From positions 20,125,932 to 20,189,931 of the forward strand of contig NC_081412.1 in the NCBI RefSeq assembly GCF_030272615.1: a stretch of 64,000 bases of DNA. The letters are read 5' to 3'. The first letter of the stretch is position 1. Each line of letters opens with the position of its first letter. Of this stretch, positions 11,128-22,921 are shown one piece after another. This DNA is from Cryptomeria japonica (taxonomy: Eukaryota; Streptophyta; Pinopsida; Cupressales; Cupressaceae). The notes beneath the pieces were generated by a model. The model was given only the letters and a program-made list of their open reading frames with translations, made no database searches and was not told the origin of the DNA. The translations under genes were made by a program, and so were the position numbers.

Positions 11128-14100
11128 ATGTCAGATTTTTATTTGCAAAATGTTCATGCTTATGATGATTATTATGAGTATAGCCAAGATGAATTAGATG
11201 AAGCTTTAGATGAGTTTTTAAACCCTAAAGATGCCAAACCTTCATTTTACCAAAAACTCATAAACCTTGTTACTATGCCATTTAGGTGTGATGAGAAAGA
11301 TAAGTCGAATGGTTCCTCTCAAGGATACATTCCTATCAACTCTTCCACTAAATCTAGTAACATGGTTGTTTTCAATAATCCCCTCTATGAGGAGATGTCT
11401 CCTTTTGAATCAAAAGATAAACCTTTTAATCGATATGATCATGCTTTGTTGGATGATGCTCTTGATGACTTTGTGGCTTTATCGAAATCTTTAAACAAGA
11501 ACAAGACTTCTAAACTGGTTAACATGATAAACTTGAATGAGCATAACAAGCCTCTCTTTGAAGTCCAAGGTGCTTATCCTTCTCCCACCTTTCAATTTCC
11601 TAAATCACCTCTCCTTACTATCCAAGGAGGGTATGATCATGATTCCTTTCGTACTCTGAATAAAACAATCATCACCGTGCAAGGAAGAAAACCTATAAGT
11701 CCTTATAGTTATGCCAAGCAAATAACTAGAGAGAGTTATCATGTGGTTGCCCATACTTATCACACTAGAAATAATAGGCAGCCTAATCCTCCTCCTGTTA
11801 TTCCAGTTTCTCTTCCTAATCCTCAACCAATTCTTCCACAAGCTCCCCATATTTCGCAAGTTATGGGTAAGGAATATGATCTCATAGAACAACTTAAAGC
11901 TACCCCTACTAAGATATCCCTCTGGGATTTGATTCAAACTTCTTCCGCTCATCATGGAATGTTACAAGATGCCTTGAAAGATTTGAATGTTCCTCCACCG
12001 AATACATCTAGTAATATAGCATCTTTGGTTAACTCTGTGATGAATCCTAAGGCTCAAATTGTGTTTACCCAAGATGAGTTGCCTACTAGTGAAATTCAAC
12101 ATCAATATGATCCCTTGATGATTGTGGTTATCATGAAAGACACTGCTATAAGACGAACACTAGTAGATAATGGCTTTGGCCTTAATGTGTGTAGCATTAA
12201 TCTATTGCATAAAATGAATGTGGATACATCCCTCATTGAACCTAACTCTCATCCCATTCGAGGCTTTGACAATGTGGCTAAGACTTCATTAGGTATTATC
12301 ACCTTACCTCTCATAGTGGGACCTATTACTTTGCCTACTCCTATCCATCTTATGTCGGGAAATTTAACATACAACTTGTTATTAGGAAGACCTTGGATTC
12401 ACAGTATGCAAGTTGTCCCCTCTACATTGCATAGACAAGTTAAATTTGTTTATAACAATAAGACATATACCTTGATAGGTGATACTAATTTCCAAGCTTG
12501 TCTACAAACATCTACTTCCAAAGGGGGTTCTTCTAAGCCATCCTCGTCTAGTGATGACTCTTTAAACAAGATACCTATCGATGAATCTTCGCTCTCTGAT
12601 GATCAAAATTCTTTGGATGAGTCTAGAGCTCCTGAAGAAGATTCTTCTCGACTTGAATCTACACATAAGAAGGATTTTGATCCTGAGAAGGTTCTCATAG
12701 AAGACGATTGGGGATCTCTTGATTTCAATCCCACCTTTGTAGGTGAATATAAGGTTCCTTCTAGAGAGCTTAAAGTTGAAAAGAAGGAAGAAGCTAAAAA
12801 TCAATCAATCTTACCTGAACCTATGAGTAATAATTTTGAGGCTGCTTCTCAAACTTCTTCTCCTTACACCTCTAATTCTGAAGAGTTTGATTCTTTGTCT
12901 TATGAAAAACCACCTTCTCTTTCTGAAATGGCTGATCATTATGGTCATGTTTTTCACATTTTTTCTAAGCATGGGTATCATGGAAATGGTTGTGGTGCTC
13001 ACGAACAAGGGATGAAGGTTCCTCTAGAGACTAATTTTCACAATTATGCCTTTGGACTTGGCTATAATCCCTACAAACGCACTAAAGCTTCTAAAAGACC
13101 ATGCATTAGTGTCAATGCTATTTCTACATCTCTATCAATGCAACGCCTTGAGTATATTGATGGGGATCCTTCGTGTGCCTATGCTTTGGATGTCTTCCCT
13201 ACCGATGATGCTTTAGCTGAATTCTTGGGAGCATATGACACTCTTCCTCATTATCATCACAATAGGGGACTCCCTTATTATTTAAATACTGAAGCCTATT
13301 TTGGAAAAGAGATCGATAATGATGAGATTGTGAAAGAATTCCCTCAGTTAAAGGATACTCCTCAACAAAGTAATCTTCTTATAAGTGACACCATTGATGT
13401 TAAGATGGATCCTTACAAAGATGACAGAGTTATTAAAATTGGAAAATGTTTGGATGAAGAGGAACAAAAACAATATGAAGATTTATTGCATGAATTCCCT
13501 GAGATCTTTGCTTAAACATACTCTGACATGCCTGGTATAGATCCTAAGATTGTCACTCATAATATTGTCTTAGTTCCCGATGCTAAGCCCGTGAAACAAA
13601 AGATTCAAAAAATGAATCCTAAGGTGGCTCTGCTTGTTAAGGCTGAGATTGAAAAGTTATTAGAGGCTGGATTTATCCGCCCTATTGACTATTCCCTGTG
13701 GATTTCAAATATTGTCGCTGTGGCTAAACCAGATAACAAAATAAGAATGTGTACCAATTTTTGAGATTTAAATAGGGCTTCTTTAAAAGATGATTTCCCT
13801 CTTTCGAACATTGACATGATAGTTGATTCTACAACAGGACATGCCTTGTTATCCTTCATGGATGGTTTTTCAGGATACAATCAAATTTTCATTAACCCTC
13901 AAGATCAATTCAAAACCGCTTTCACCACTCCTTGGGGTACGTTTTGTTGGATAATGATGCCTTTTGGACTTAAAAATGCTGGTGCAACTTATCAACGAGC
14001 GATGACCCTTATCTTTCATGATTATATGCATAAGATTTTAGAGGATTATGTTGATGATATTTTAGCCAAATCCATTCTTTGCATAGATCATATTAAAATC

Positions 14101-15414
14101 CTTCATCAAATCTTTGAAAGAGTTCATAAATATCACATGCGCTTGAATCCCCAAAAATGTGTTTTTGGTGTGGATAGTGGAAAACTATTAGGGTTCATAG
14201 TTTCGCATCGTGGGATTGAGGTGGACACTAAGAAAATAGATGCTATTGTCAACATGCCACCTCCTAGAAATGTGTCTCAACTTAAAAGCTTACAAGGAAA
14301 GATTCAAGCTATTCGTAGGTTTGTATCTCAACTTGCGGATCGTACCTTTCCTTTTACTCAACTTCTCAAAAAGAATATCACTTTTCAATGGAACGAAGAT
14401 TGTCAGCAAGCATTTGAAGATTTAAAAGTGTATTTGGCCAGTCCTCCTATTCTTCAACCTGCCGAACCTTCTAAACCCTTCCTTCTGTATACAGCTGCTT
14501 CCTCTCATGCTCTCGTAGCATTGTTGGCACAACATGATAAAGATGGTAAGGAATGTCCGGTTTATTACATAAGTCGTACCTTACTCGATTATGAGACCCG
14601 ATATTCTGCGATAGAAAGACAATGCTTGGCCTTGGTGTTTGCGACTCAGAAATTGAGACATTATCTTTTAAATTCAGAAGTCCACGTCATGGTAAAGTTT
14701 GATCCTTTCAAGCATCTTTTCTCTAAAACTGATTTATCAGGATGCCTAGCTAAGTGGGTTATGATGTTAACTGAATTTGACCTTAAATTTGTTTCACAAA
14801 GAGCAATTAAAGGGCAAGCATTGACCGATCACTTAGTTGAGGCCCCTTCATCTTTCTCCTTCCCTAATTCTGAGTCTTTCCCTGATGACTTCATTCTTTC
14901 TATAGAGAAAGAAGAAACTTGGGAATTATACTTTGATGGTTCTAAGTGTCGTACGGGATCGGGGGCAGGTGTTGTTCTGATTTCTCCTACAAGGAAATCT
15001 ATTCCCTTATCCTATCGTCTAAATTTCCTGTGTACCAATAACATTGCTGAGTATGAGGCTCTTATAGCGGGAATAAAAGTAGCCTTAGCTCTGAATATAA
15101 AGCACATACATATTTATGGAGATTCTCAATTGATTATAAGACAAGTAACAGGACTGTATCAAGCAAAACAAGACAAATTATCACAATATAAAGATCTTGC
15201 TATCTCTTTATTACAAAAATTCGATTCTTATACCATGGAATCGGTTCCTCGAAAAGATAATCGACATGCGGACGCAATGGCATGTGTGGCTTCTCTTGTA
15301 TCTTTAGAGGACCCTGTGGTTGATCTTAAATTTGTTATTCACAACCTTATTTCTCTAGCTATTGTAGACGATTCTAGCTTGGTAACATGTTGTGACTTTT
15401 GTAGACTCAGATGA
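11128..15414 (+). pseudogene. Tat polyprotein: N-terminal region, protease, RT, RNase H, second RNase H
   Basis: One frame with two stops (13513-13515 and 13762-13764, the latter TGA in the motif NF*DLNRA where Arg is expected). Residues 1-300 of the first part are acidic and repetitive (LDEALDEFL, LDDALDDFV; VQGAYPSP, IQGGYDHD) and contain no gag capsid or CCHC knuckle. Protease follows: LVDNG at 346-349 has Asn where Ser/Thr is usual, with LLGRPW about 70 residues on. From 13816 RT shows the YVDD box at residues 78-81 and MPFGLKNAGATYQR. Then come a Ty3-type RNase H (LLYTAASSHAL) and a second RNase H (LYFDGSKCRTGSGAGVV, AEYEALIAG, GDSQLI). The frame then shifts by one base near 15390 into integrase. 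Inactive as read. Confidence 0.92.
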
Positions 15415-16675
15415 ATGGTATTCGCATATCGTAAGATATTTGACTGATGGTACCTTTCCTAATTCTGCCAATAGGAACACTAGGGCTAGAATCTGCAATC
15501 TGTCTGCTAGGTATATCATTCTTTCTAATGTCCTTTACCGAAGGGGTTATGACAGTCTTCTCCTTCGCTGTCTTAACAAATCAAAAATCCCCGTTGCTCT
15601 TGAAGAGGCACATTCAGGTGCCTATGCAGGGCATTTCGGAGGCAAATCCTTGGTTCAAAGATTGCTTCGTATGGGATACTATTGGCAAACTATGTAGAAG
15701 GATTCTTTTTCATTTGTTAAGAAATGTCATCAATGTCTACAACACAATAATCTGATTCATGCTCCTGCCCAAGAACTTCGTTCTCAAGTAGCTTCTTGGC
15801 CTTTCTCTGCATGGGGTTTGGATCTCATTGGTAAAATCTCTCCTCCTTCATCTCAAGGACACACCTTCATTATAACTGCAACAGATTACTTTATGAAGTG
15901 GGTAGAAGCTATTCCCCTTTGCTCTACTACTGTTGAAGTGATTTGTCAATTTCTTCTAGAAAACATCATTTCTTGATTCGGGATACCTTCCACTATATTC
16001 TTAGATAATGGGACATCATTTAAGAACAAGGACGTGAAGAAATTCCTCGAGAAGTATCATATCAAACATCGATTTTCTACACCATACTATCCTCAATCAA
16101 ATGGTCAAGCTGAATCATCCAATAAGATAATTGAACAAATTCTTCACAAAACCATGAATAAGCATGGTAAGGATTGGAGTAATCAGCTAATCTATGCTCT
16201 TTGGGCCTACCGAACGAGTGTACGAATTGCTACAGGAACTACTCCTTATAATCTTGTTCATGGTGCTGACGCTATTATGCCTTTAGAGTTAGAGATTCCA
16301 TCACTTAGGGTTTCCCTCAAAGGTATAGTAGATGATGACTCTTATAGAGAACAACGACTTCAACAGCTTGAGATGCTTGATGAATAGCGTATAAACGCTC
16401 TTGAGCATATTCAAGCGTATCACAAAACTCTACAACGAAGCTATAATGATAAGGTTATTCAATGTTCCTTCTCGATAGGTGACTTAGTCCTCTATTAGAA
16501 TCAACACAATGTGAATGCCTTGCCTGTAGAAAAGGGAAAATTCAGTCCTAATTGGCTTGGACCATATATCGTTATTGAAGATTATGGATCAGGTGCTTAC
16601 AAGATAGCGGATGTAGATGGTACGCCTCTTAAAGAACCTATAAATTCTATGCACTTTCGTAGATATTATGCTTAA
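15392..16675 (+). pseudogene. Tat integrase, decayed
   Basis: Frame 2 continuation of the polyprotein. The zinc-binding part has EEAHSGAYAGHFGG and KKCHQC (HHCC). The catalytic core shows LDLIGKI, LDNGTSF and SNGQAESSNK, supplying the D, D and E positions. The C-terminal part ends NWLGPYIV ... MHFRRYYA and a natural TAA at 16673-16675. Four premature stops interrupt it: TAG near 15696, TGA near 15974, TAG at 16385-16387 and TAG near 16496. The TGA near 15974 fits CGA to TGA, a C-to-T change typical of methylated repeats. No chromodomain follows, as expected for Tat. Confidence 0.92.
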
Positions 16676-17192
16676 TTCTTCATTCCTTATTTATCTTCTT
16701 TTCAGTTCTTCAACATTGGGTAATATGTTAGTATCTCCTAATTAGAGAAAAATAGAATTAAATGTTATGGTGTTTAATCTATATTGCTTCGTTCTTGACA
16801 AGCGTGTTTCTTTACTTTATAGTTTGTCTTGAATTCATTTATGTAAATTGTAAAAGATTTACATTTCCATTATGCTAGCATATTTCGCAATGTCTTATGC
16901 GTTAAGTAGAATCGTATCATGTTGTGTTTAAGTTCAAAATTAAATCACATTAGTTATATGATTCTTAGACTTAATGCATATTTCTTCCCTATCATCAATG
17001 TAGTACTTGATTAAATATTTTAATTAAGTCACACATGTATCAATTTAATCATGGAGCATTGAGAAATCAATCACATGGAAATTAAATCCTGAACATACAT
17101 GTACATCTACCAAATGTATTAGATTTAATCAAAGAAAAATATACATTGTTTTAAGCATTAAAGATAACACATTTGCGACAAAGGGAAGCATG

Positions 17193-17230
<38 letters not shown>

Positions 17231-17277
17231 GATCGTATACAAATATAGGTCACTGTAAATCCAAAATCATCATAAAA
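16676..17277. other. Spacer between pol and antisense gene, with (TA)n(TG)n microsatellite
   Basis: AT-rich non-coding sequence. A tatata then tgtgtg run lies at about 17190-17230, just beyond the 3' end of the antisense PMD gene. No gene seen. Confidence 0.7.
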
Positions 17278-19432
17278 TCATCTCCTATCCATAGGGCTGG
17301 TGGCTGGAGAGTGACGACTAGATGCTCCCTCCTGATCCGGCCATGCAAGTGGACCCATAGGTGTGTAGCGCGATATAGACCGCGAGTGACTCCGAGAGGA
17401 ACTCCTACGATCCCTATCCATAAGGATTACATGATAGGAGGAAGCCTCGGCCTGAGCTGCTGCTAGATCTTGCTGTGCCCGCTGAAGGTTCTCCAATAGA
17501 ACTCTCTCTCTCTCCCTCCATATGTCTACCTATACTCAGAATGGGGAAAACAAGTCCTCATGCCGACCTGCGTTCCCCTGAGGTCTATAAGCAATCTATG
17601 AGGAACTAGGGATCTGTGCCAACATGGAAATGTCTGTCACTGCTTGTTGAATTAGGGAACGCCACTCTTGCACATTAGCTGTAGCAGTAGAACAGATTTT
17701 TGTATTAGTACCATTCTATATCATCAAAACATTAATCAATCAATATAAACCTACTATACCTGGATCTCCCTCACGCCAGTAGGGATCATGATATGGTAGC
17801 ATCTGTGACTGGGAACTACTAGGCTCCCCTCACTTGAATAATCTGTGCACGATGGGTGTAGGCTGGACGGCACTAGAAACAGGTCTCCGTATCACCTCGT
17901 GTTCCCCCTTTTGGGGAATAAGAGGAGGATCCAGAGCTATGGTATCATCTCCTGAATGGTGGGGAGCTGCATCTGACCCCTCCTCATCATCTCTATCCTC
18001 CTCCTCCTCCTCATCCTCCTCATCATCCTCATCCTCATCCTCATTCGCATCCTCACCTGCATCCTCCTCATCCTCATCTCTATCTGTGTCCTCCTCCTCC
18101 TCCTCCTCCTCGGCACTAGGCTGATCTCCTGTGGGTGGATCAAGATCTCCTACCTCCTCATGACCCTCTCCCTCCTCTGGCTCCTCTGACCTGGATCCCT
18201 GGTCCTCATCTCGGTCTCCATATCTCCATGGGCCTGGATGGCCTGTCGGGTGATCTGGTGGAAAGATAGGCCCTGGGTATGATCTCATAAACCATGAGAC
18301 ATACCTGCACTGTGCTCCAGGCTCTGCAGAGTAATCAGTGACTACATCCTGATCAGATCCCTCTATATCTGTAGTCTTGATGTCATCTATCGTCAGTCTC
18401 GCTACTGCTCTAGGTCTGGGAAGGACTTGTGAGTGTCGAGTATAGATGGGTACATCGGCTGGAATGCACTGCTCTAGCCCAAACTACCTCCATACTCGGT
18501 CGAAGTAGAATGGGACTATGATATGTGAATATCATCCCCGCAGTAGGCGGTTCCTTTGTAGGCATGCTAATTGTCTCTCCATCCCATCCCATCCCATCCC
18601 ATCTGTGCATCCGCAGATAGGGTCTCCATACAGTCACCTCAGCTGTCAATCTATCAAAAATCACTCTCCAATATAGTAGATCTCCAAATCTCCACTTGCT
18701 GGTAAGTGGATAAGCAAACACCCTAGGTCGCTCGCTAGCCATACTCATCAGAAAGTCGACAGGCCTGGTGCATGTGAAGTGCTCAAATATCCACACCTGC
18801 AGAAGTGTGCATGTCATCAAGCTGCAACCCTGTCCAAACACATACTCCTCAAGGTCGTGATAGAGATGTGCAAGCATACTCTGACCCCAAGCATATACTC
18901 TCCTGTGTCTCTCCATAGCTCTGATGCACCATGTGAGACCCCCATGCATGTGCGTACCTCGCCCATTAGGGCAGACGACTAGTGCTATGATGGCGATCAT
19001 AAGACATCTCATAAGGGGCACCTCTCCTATAGGATGTAAGAGCCAGCTGACCATGATGCGACCTCTCATCTTGCTTGGCATGACTCTCCCTATGCAATAT
19101 ACCTACTCCCTCTGATGGTCCTCCACAGACTGATTGATCGTGTATGTCACAGTAGCTCCTCTGATAGGAAGACGAAGTATGCGGTACACATCCTCAAGTG
19201 TAATCGTCAGCTCTCCTACTGGAAGATGGAATGTGCATGTATCAGGATCCCATCACTCCATCAGTGCCATCAGCATCACAGGATGGAACCGAATGGCTGG
19301 CATGAGGATCACATACCATAAACCCACGATCGACAATGTGTCTCTCTCTGCCTAAGTCAGCTGCGAAATCTGATCTCACAAACTACGAAGAATCTGTCCT
19401 GCCATATGCTCTCTCATGTATGGGAGACCCTG

Positions 19433-19740
19433 CAACACAAAAATATAACTATAATCAGTACTCAATCATCAAAATCATTCATGCAAACTGTCGAACATCG
19501 TATGCTAACCCTGATGTCTCTCGCCAAGTCCTGATTGGGACCATGGCACCCTATCAGGGACCATGGCACCCTGTCAGGGACCATGGTGCCCTAAAGGGAC
19601 CATGGTGCCCTGAAGGGACCATGGCGCCCTAAAGGGACCATGGTGCCTTGGGTGGGACCCATGGTCAAATTCCAGGGCCCGCAAACGATCACAGAAAGTC
19701 AAAATGCAGAAAATCAAAAGTCAACGTTCAGTCAACTCAC
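19433..19740 (-). other. Putative intron 1 of the antisense PMD gene, with minisatellite
   Basis: Bounded by GTGAGT on the minus strand at 19740 and an AG at 19431-19430 preceded by a T-rich run. It contains the 19537-19653 minisatellite. Removing it joins two PMD-compatible frames in phase. Confidence 0.65.
19537..19653. repeat. 19-20 base minisatellite, six units
   Basis: Units begin gggaccatggYRccct and occur at 19537, 19557, 19577, 19596, 19615 and 19634, with a degenerate seventh. The core ggcaccatggtgcc is a palindrome. The same core appears in LTR minisatellites elsewhere in the window. Confidence 0.9.
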
Positions 19741-19901
19741 CTCGTCCAGTGGCTCGTCATCGATCACGGCCTGCCGTAGGATCTCAATCCTCGTGGGACG
19801 CTCCAGTCGTCATGAAGGCATGATGATGGCTATGTGGGTTCCGCTGCAATGAACAGTATTCCGAAATCAACAAAGTGACAAATGCAAATATCACTTTCAA
19901 G

Positions 19902-19909
19902 GTATATAC
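19902..19909 (-). promoter_or_regulatory. Candidate TATA box for the antisense PMD gene
   Basis: The minus strand reads agtatatacc about 80-90 bases upstream of the proposed start codon at 19821. Sequence-only suggestion; no initiation site is known. Confidence 0.3.
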
Positions 19910-20387
19910 TTTCATTCCTTTACCTTTACTTTTGAAACCCTAATTTTCCTTTATCACTCATTTCATCATAACTTGAGTTTCGGAGATGCGATTTTCAAAC
20001 CGTTTGTTGCATAGGAATCATATTTTCATTTCCCTACTCTCAGGATGTTCCAAAAAGTGCTCTGATGAAGCCTATTCAGTGAACATCCCTCATCAATACT
20101 CTCTTACATAATTTGTCGTAAGTAAACATGCTACCCTATTTCACCTCCCTAATAAGCAAGTCGAAATAGGGGGGGCATATAGCTACTCACAAATTTCATC
20201 AATTTCCTTAGTAACAATTAGGTGATTTTGTGATCTAACGTGTGCTTTGTAGGGTGCGGTTCCTAACTGTGTACTGCAAATACCGCTGGGGGCTTCGTCT
20301 GACAACTTATGGATATATCCTTTTTCAAATGATGTTTACTTTTCTGTACTTTAGCTTGCATATGCACGTAGTACTCATATGATCGCT
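19910..20387. other. Tat 3' untranslated spacer
   Basis: No coding sequence. Contains a G-run motif agggggggcatat at 20169-20181 whose relatives lie upstream of the 3' LTRs of the two other gypsy-type elements in the window (50017 and 61671, the latter on the minus strand). Confidence 0.6.
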
Positions 20388-20402
20388 AAAGTGGGGGCTA
20401 AA
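20388..20402 (+). other. Polypurine tract of the Tat element
   Basis: aaagtgggggctaaa immediately precedes the 3' LTR and would prime plus-strand synthesis. The same sequence precedes the 3' LTR at 61370 on the minus strand. Confidence 0.85.
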
Positions 20403-22058
20403 TGTAGCATTGTAAATTGTACGCACTTGCTAGGGTGGTACAATTTCACACCTAGTTTAGCACCCACCTTGGTGCATTTTACATTTTGCATTGCATTTCT
20501 CCTTTAGCACTTAATTAATCAAATTAATTAGGTCTAAGGTCCTATTTCATCATCCTCTACATCATAAAGTTTGGCCCTTTCGTTAAAGTGTGCCCTTTTC
20601 ATTTTATTCCTCCAATACATCATTCAATCAAAAACCCTAATTAAGTCCTATTTTGAACTTGGGGGCTTGGTTTCGGGGGTCAAAACATCTCAAAATCACC
20701 TGTAACTTCGAGAAACTCTCTAAAATCATCATATCCGACAGCCCTGAAAATTTGGTGAAAAGTTGTCAGGACCATGGCGCCCAGAGTGCACATGGTCTCG
20801 GACATTTTTCCCAAAATTTTAGGAGCACAATCCAATCATAAAATAAAGCTTAACCCCAAGAAATTGGCGGGAAATTCAATCTCTAGGTTGGCCAAAAGAT
20901 GAAATTACGACCTAGGGTTTCATACATAAGAGCTCTCTTTCTTCATTTGAAAGGATCCGATTTTTGTTTCAGGAACCTCATATGCAGTGAAAGAGCAGAT
21001 CTTTGAAGACTTCAACAACATTCAACATCCCTCTATCAAGCATTTATCCATTTCATTCATCCGTTTAGGGCTTGGAAGACATTGAAGAACAATAGGAGAT
21101 TACCGACTAAAGATTGGCTTGTACCCCTCCCTTGGGGGTTGGGTATGATTTCATGTTGTTTTCATGTCTTTGCATAAGGTTCAATATATCCTTTATTCAT
21201 GCTTTAGATCACTTTGCGTCTTGATTTAGAGCATTTACATCGTCATTTAAAAGTAATTAGGGTTTACTTTCTAGGTTGCTCTAGTTTGCTTGCTTGCATT
21301 TTAGGATCTTGCACACACACAAGGTCTGCACACACAATACATTTTACAATACAACTTGGCTATTCGTGGAGGTGGAAATCACCGAAGTGGGGGTTTGACT
21401 AAGGCAAAACCGTATATAGCTGCCCACACCCTTTTCAGATATAAGTGCAGGTTTTGGGACTCGGACGATGCCGCAGGTTACAGATCCGGGAAAAGCAGGT
21501 CGAGACAGCACTTCATACCAAATTGCAGAGCAAAAGACCTAGACAGGGGCGTGGGGTGCCCTGGTCCTGCCAGGACAGGGGCGCTGGGCACCTTGGTCCT
21601 TGGGACAGAGGCGCTGGGCACCCTGGTCCTCCTGACAGACAACATTTCCGACAGTTTCCAAAGTGCAAGACAGCAGTTTCAGGTGCAGTTTCCGGCACAG
21701 TATCAGGACAGTGGTGCCCGCGCCCCCATCCCGAACATTTTCAATTAGATTTTGACTCCGGGTACACATCTGCATTCTTATTTCATCCTTGTATTTACAG
21801 CTGTTCATTGTTTAATCTCAATTCTACAATCTTGTTATTTGTTTGTACATGCATTTTGGGGTTAGGATTTGAACTTGTATCATTTTATCTTTCAATTACA
21901 ACAAAGGAATAGAAATCCTAATAGGTAGCCCATGGCTCTCTCTTTCACAAAAAGAAGTAGCCAATTGTGTGATACCTCTAGGCTCTTTCATATTTCGTAA
22001 TGTGTGTCAAAAGGTAGGATTAGGGCATGTTAACCTAGTCTCGCTTTTCTCCTACACA
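20403..22058 (+). repeat. 3' LTR of the Tat element
   Basis: 1,656 bases, tgtagcattg...cctacaca, 92 bases longer than the 5' LTR. The difference is mostly in a 30-32 base minisatellite at 21542-21633 (units beginning gacagRggcg) and an adjacent cagacaacatttcc segment absent from the 5' copy. Confidence 0.95.
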
Positions 22059-22063
22059 GAAAG
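22059..22063. repeat. 5-bp target-site duplication of the Tat element (right)
   Basis: gaaag, identical to 9388-9392. Confidence 0.9.
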
Positions 22064-22921
22064 ATTATGATTCCACACTTTTATTTTGTTTTTAATGAAT
22101 TGTAGTCTCTTTACAAATCAAAAGCTAGGCGCCCCTTTGATTTTTTTGCATTCAGCCCACCATCATTTGATGCTACGGATGAAATTAGGATCTGTCCACC
22201 ACATACTCTAAAATTTGAAAAATATCTTTTATTTTGCTTTTCCTTGGCTTCGATCTCCAGTTGTATTAGAAAATGGTTGAAGAATAAAATGGGTAAAATA
22301 TCAGAGGATATGATATCATTGATCTCCATCCATCCTTGACCAATCAATAATAGGTCTAGTCTTTTATCAATTTTGGTTAAATCTAGTCTATGATTTGTCC
22401 AAGTGAATTGTCTATTTTTTAGTATAATATCAATCAGTGAGTTAGTCAATACAAATACTCTAAAATCCTCCATAACCTTATTGCACCTCAAAATCCATCC
22501 ACTTAGATCACATTAAAATCTACTACCACCATGATCTTATTCTTGCCATAATTCATTATTATCTCAGACATTTTAGTCCATAACCTAGCTTTCTCTTCCA
22601 CCATAGTAAGACTATAGACATTAAGTAAAGGAAATTATACATTTGTCTTTTGTCCTTGATATTACACAAGATCCAATGTGAGTTAGAATATAATGGCTTC
22701 ACATCCACAAAACCCCTAGTCCACTTGCCAAGCCTATAGCTTCCTAAAAATAACCTTCCCATATATTGCAATATTTCATCAGAGAGTTCACTTTTTCTGT
22801 ATTAAACATTGTCTCATGGAGAAGAATAACCTCACATACTAATGTTTCCACTATGCACTTAAAAAAGCACCTTTTGTTAAGGGCCACTAGACTCTTGACA
22901 TTCCATGTGAGAATCCTCATT
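22064..22921 (-). pseudogene. LINE ORF2 start: apurinic-type endonuclease
   Basis: Starts at ATG 22921 (MRILTWNVKSLVALNKR), the characteristic opening of the LINE endonuclease. Its ATGA overlaps the stop of ORF1 by four bases. At 22491-22111 the frame has MEDFRVFVLTNSLIDI, FTWTNHRLDL and DKRLDLLLI, the middle and end of the domain. The usual SDH motif is replaced (SDILPILFFNH). Frames change between the two parts. The protein is interrupted by the Tat element at 22058 and resumes at 9392. Confidence 0.82.

Larger units (their letters stand above)
17278..19821 (-). pseudogene. Antisense plant mobile domain (PMD) gene, three exons
   Basis: Proposed exons on the minus strand: 19821-19741, 19429-17760 and 17678-17278. 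Junctions are GAG/GTGAGT...TTGCAG/GGT and CCAG/GTATAG...CTACAG/CT, and both keep the reading phase. Exon 2 holds the PMD: FHPVMLMALMEXWDPDTCTF, GELTITLEDVYRILRLPIRG, then LLQVWIFEHF and VTVWRPYLRMHRW, the aminotransferase-like plant mobile domain known from MAIN/MAIL proteins and from some transposons. An acidic Glu/Asp run (codons at 18110-17985) and a C-terminal coiled-coil plus Ser/Arg-rich tail (RDRRSSSRSHSRSISRY) follow, ending in TGA. Decay: in-frame TGA/TAG codons, and a frameshift at the GGGAT repeat near 18582-18602. Its role is unknown; it lies between pol and the 3' LTR on the opposite strand, a known location for extra ORFs of Tat elements. Confidence 0.8.
9393..22058 (+). mobile_element. 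Ty3/gypsy retrotransposon, Tat lineage, with antisense PMD gene
   Basis: A structurally complete 12,666-base LTR element inserted in the endonuclease-RT region of the LINE. Order: 5' LTR (9393-10956), primer-binding site, protease-RT-RNase H-second RNase H-integrase (11128-16675), spacer, antisense PMD gene (19821-17278), polypurine tract, 3' LTR (20403-22058), with GAAAG duplications. Two RNase H domains, the second just before integrase, place it in the Tat lineage. By eye the first 330 bases of the LTRs differ at roughly 2-3% of positions, so insertion is old but more recent than the LINE. Polymerase carries several stops and one frameshift. No gag capsid or zinc knuckle is visible. Confidence 0.92.

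Noticed and set aside
17834-18124. Poly-serine plus-strand frame
   Set aside because: It is the complement of the acidic Glu/Asp codons of the antisense PMD gene.
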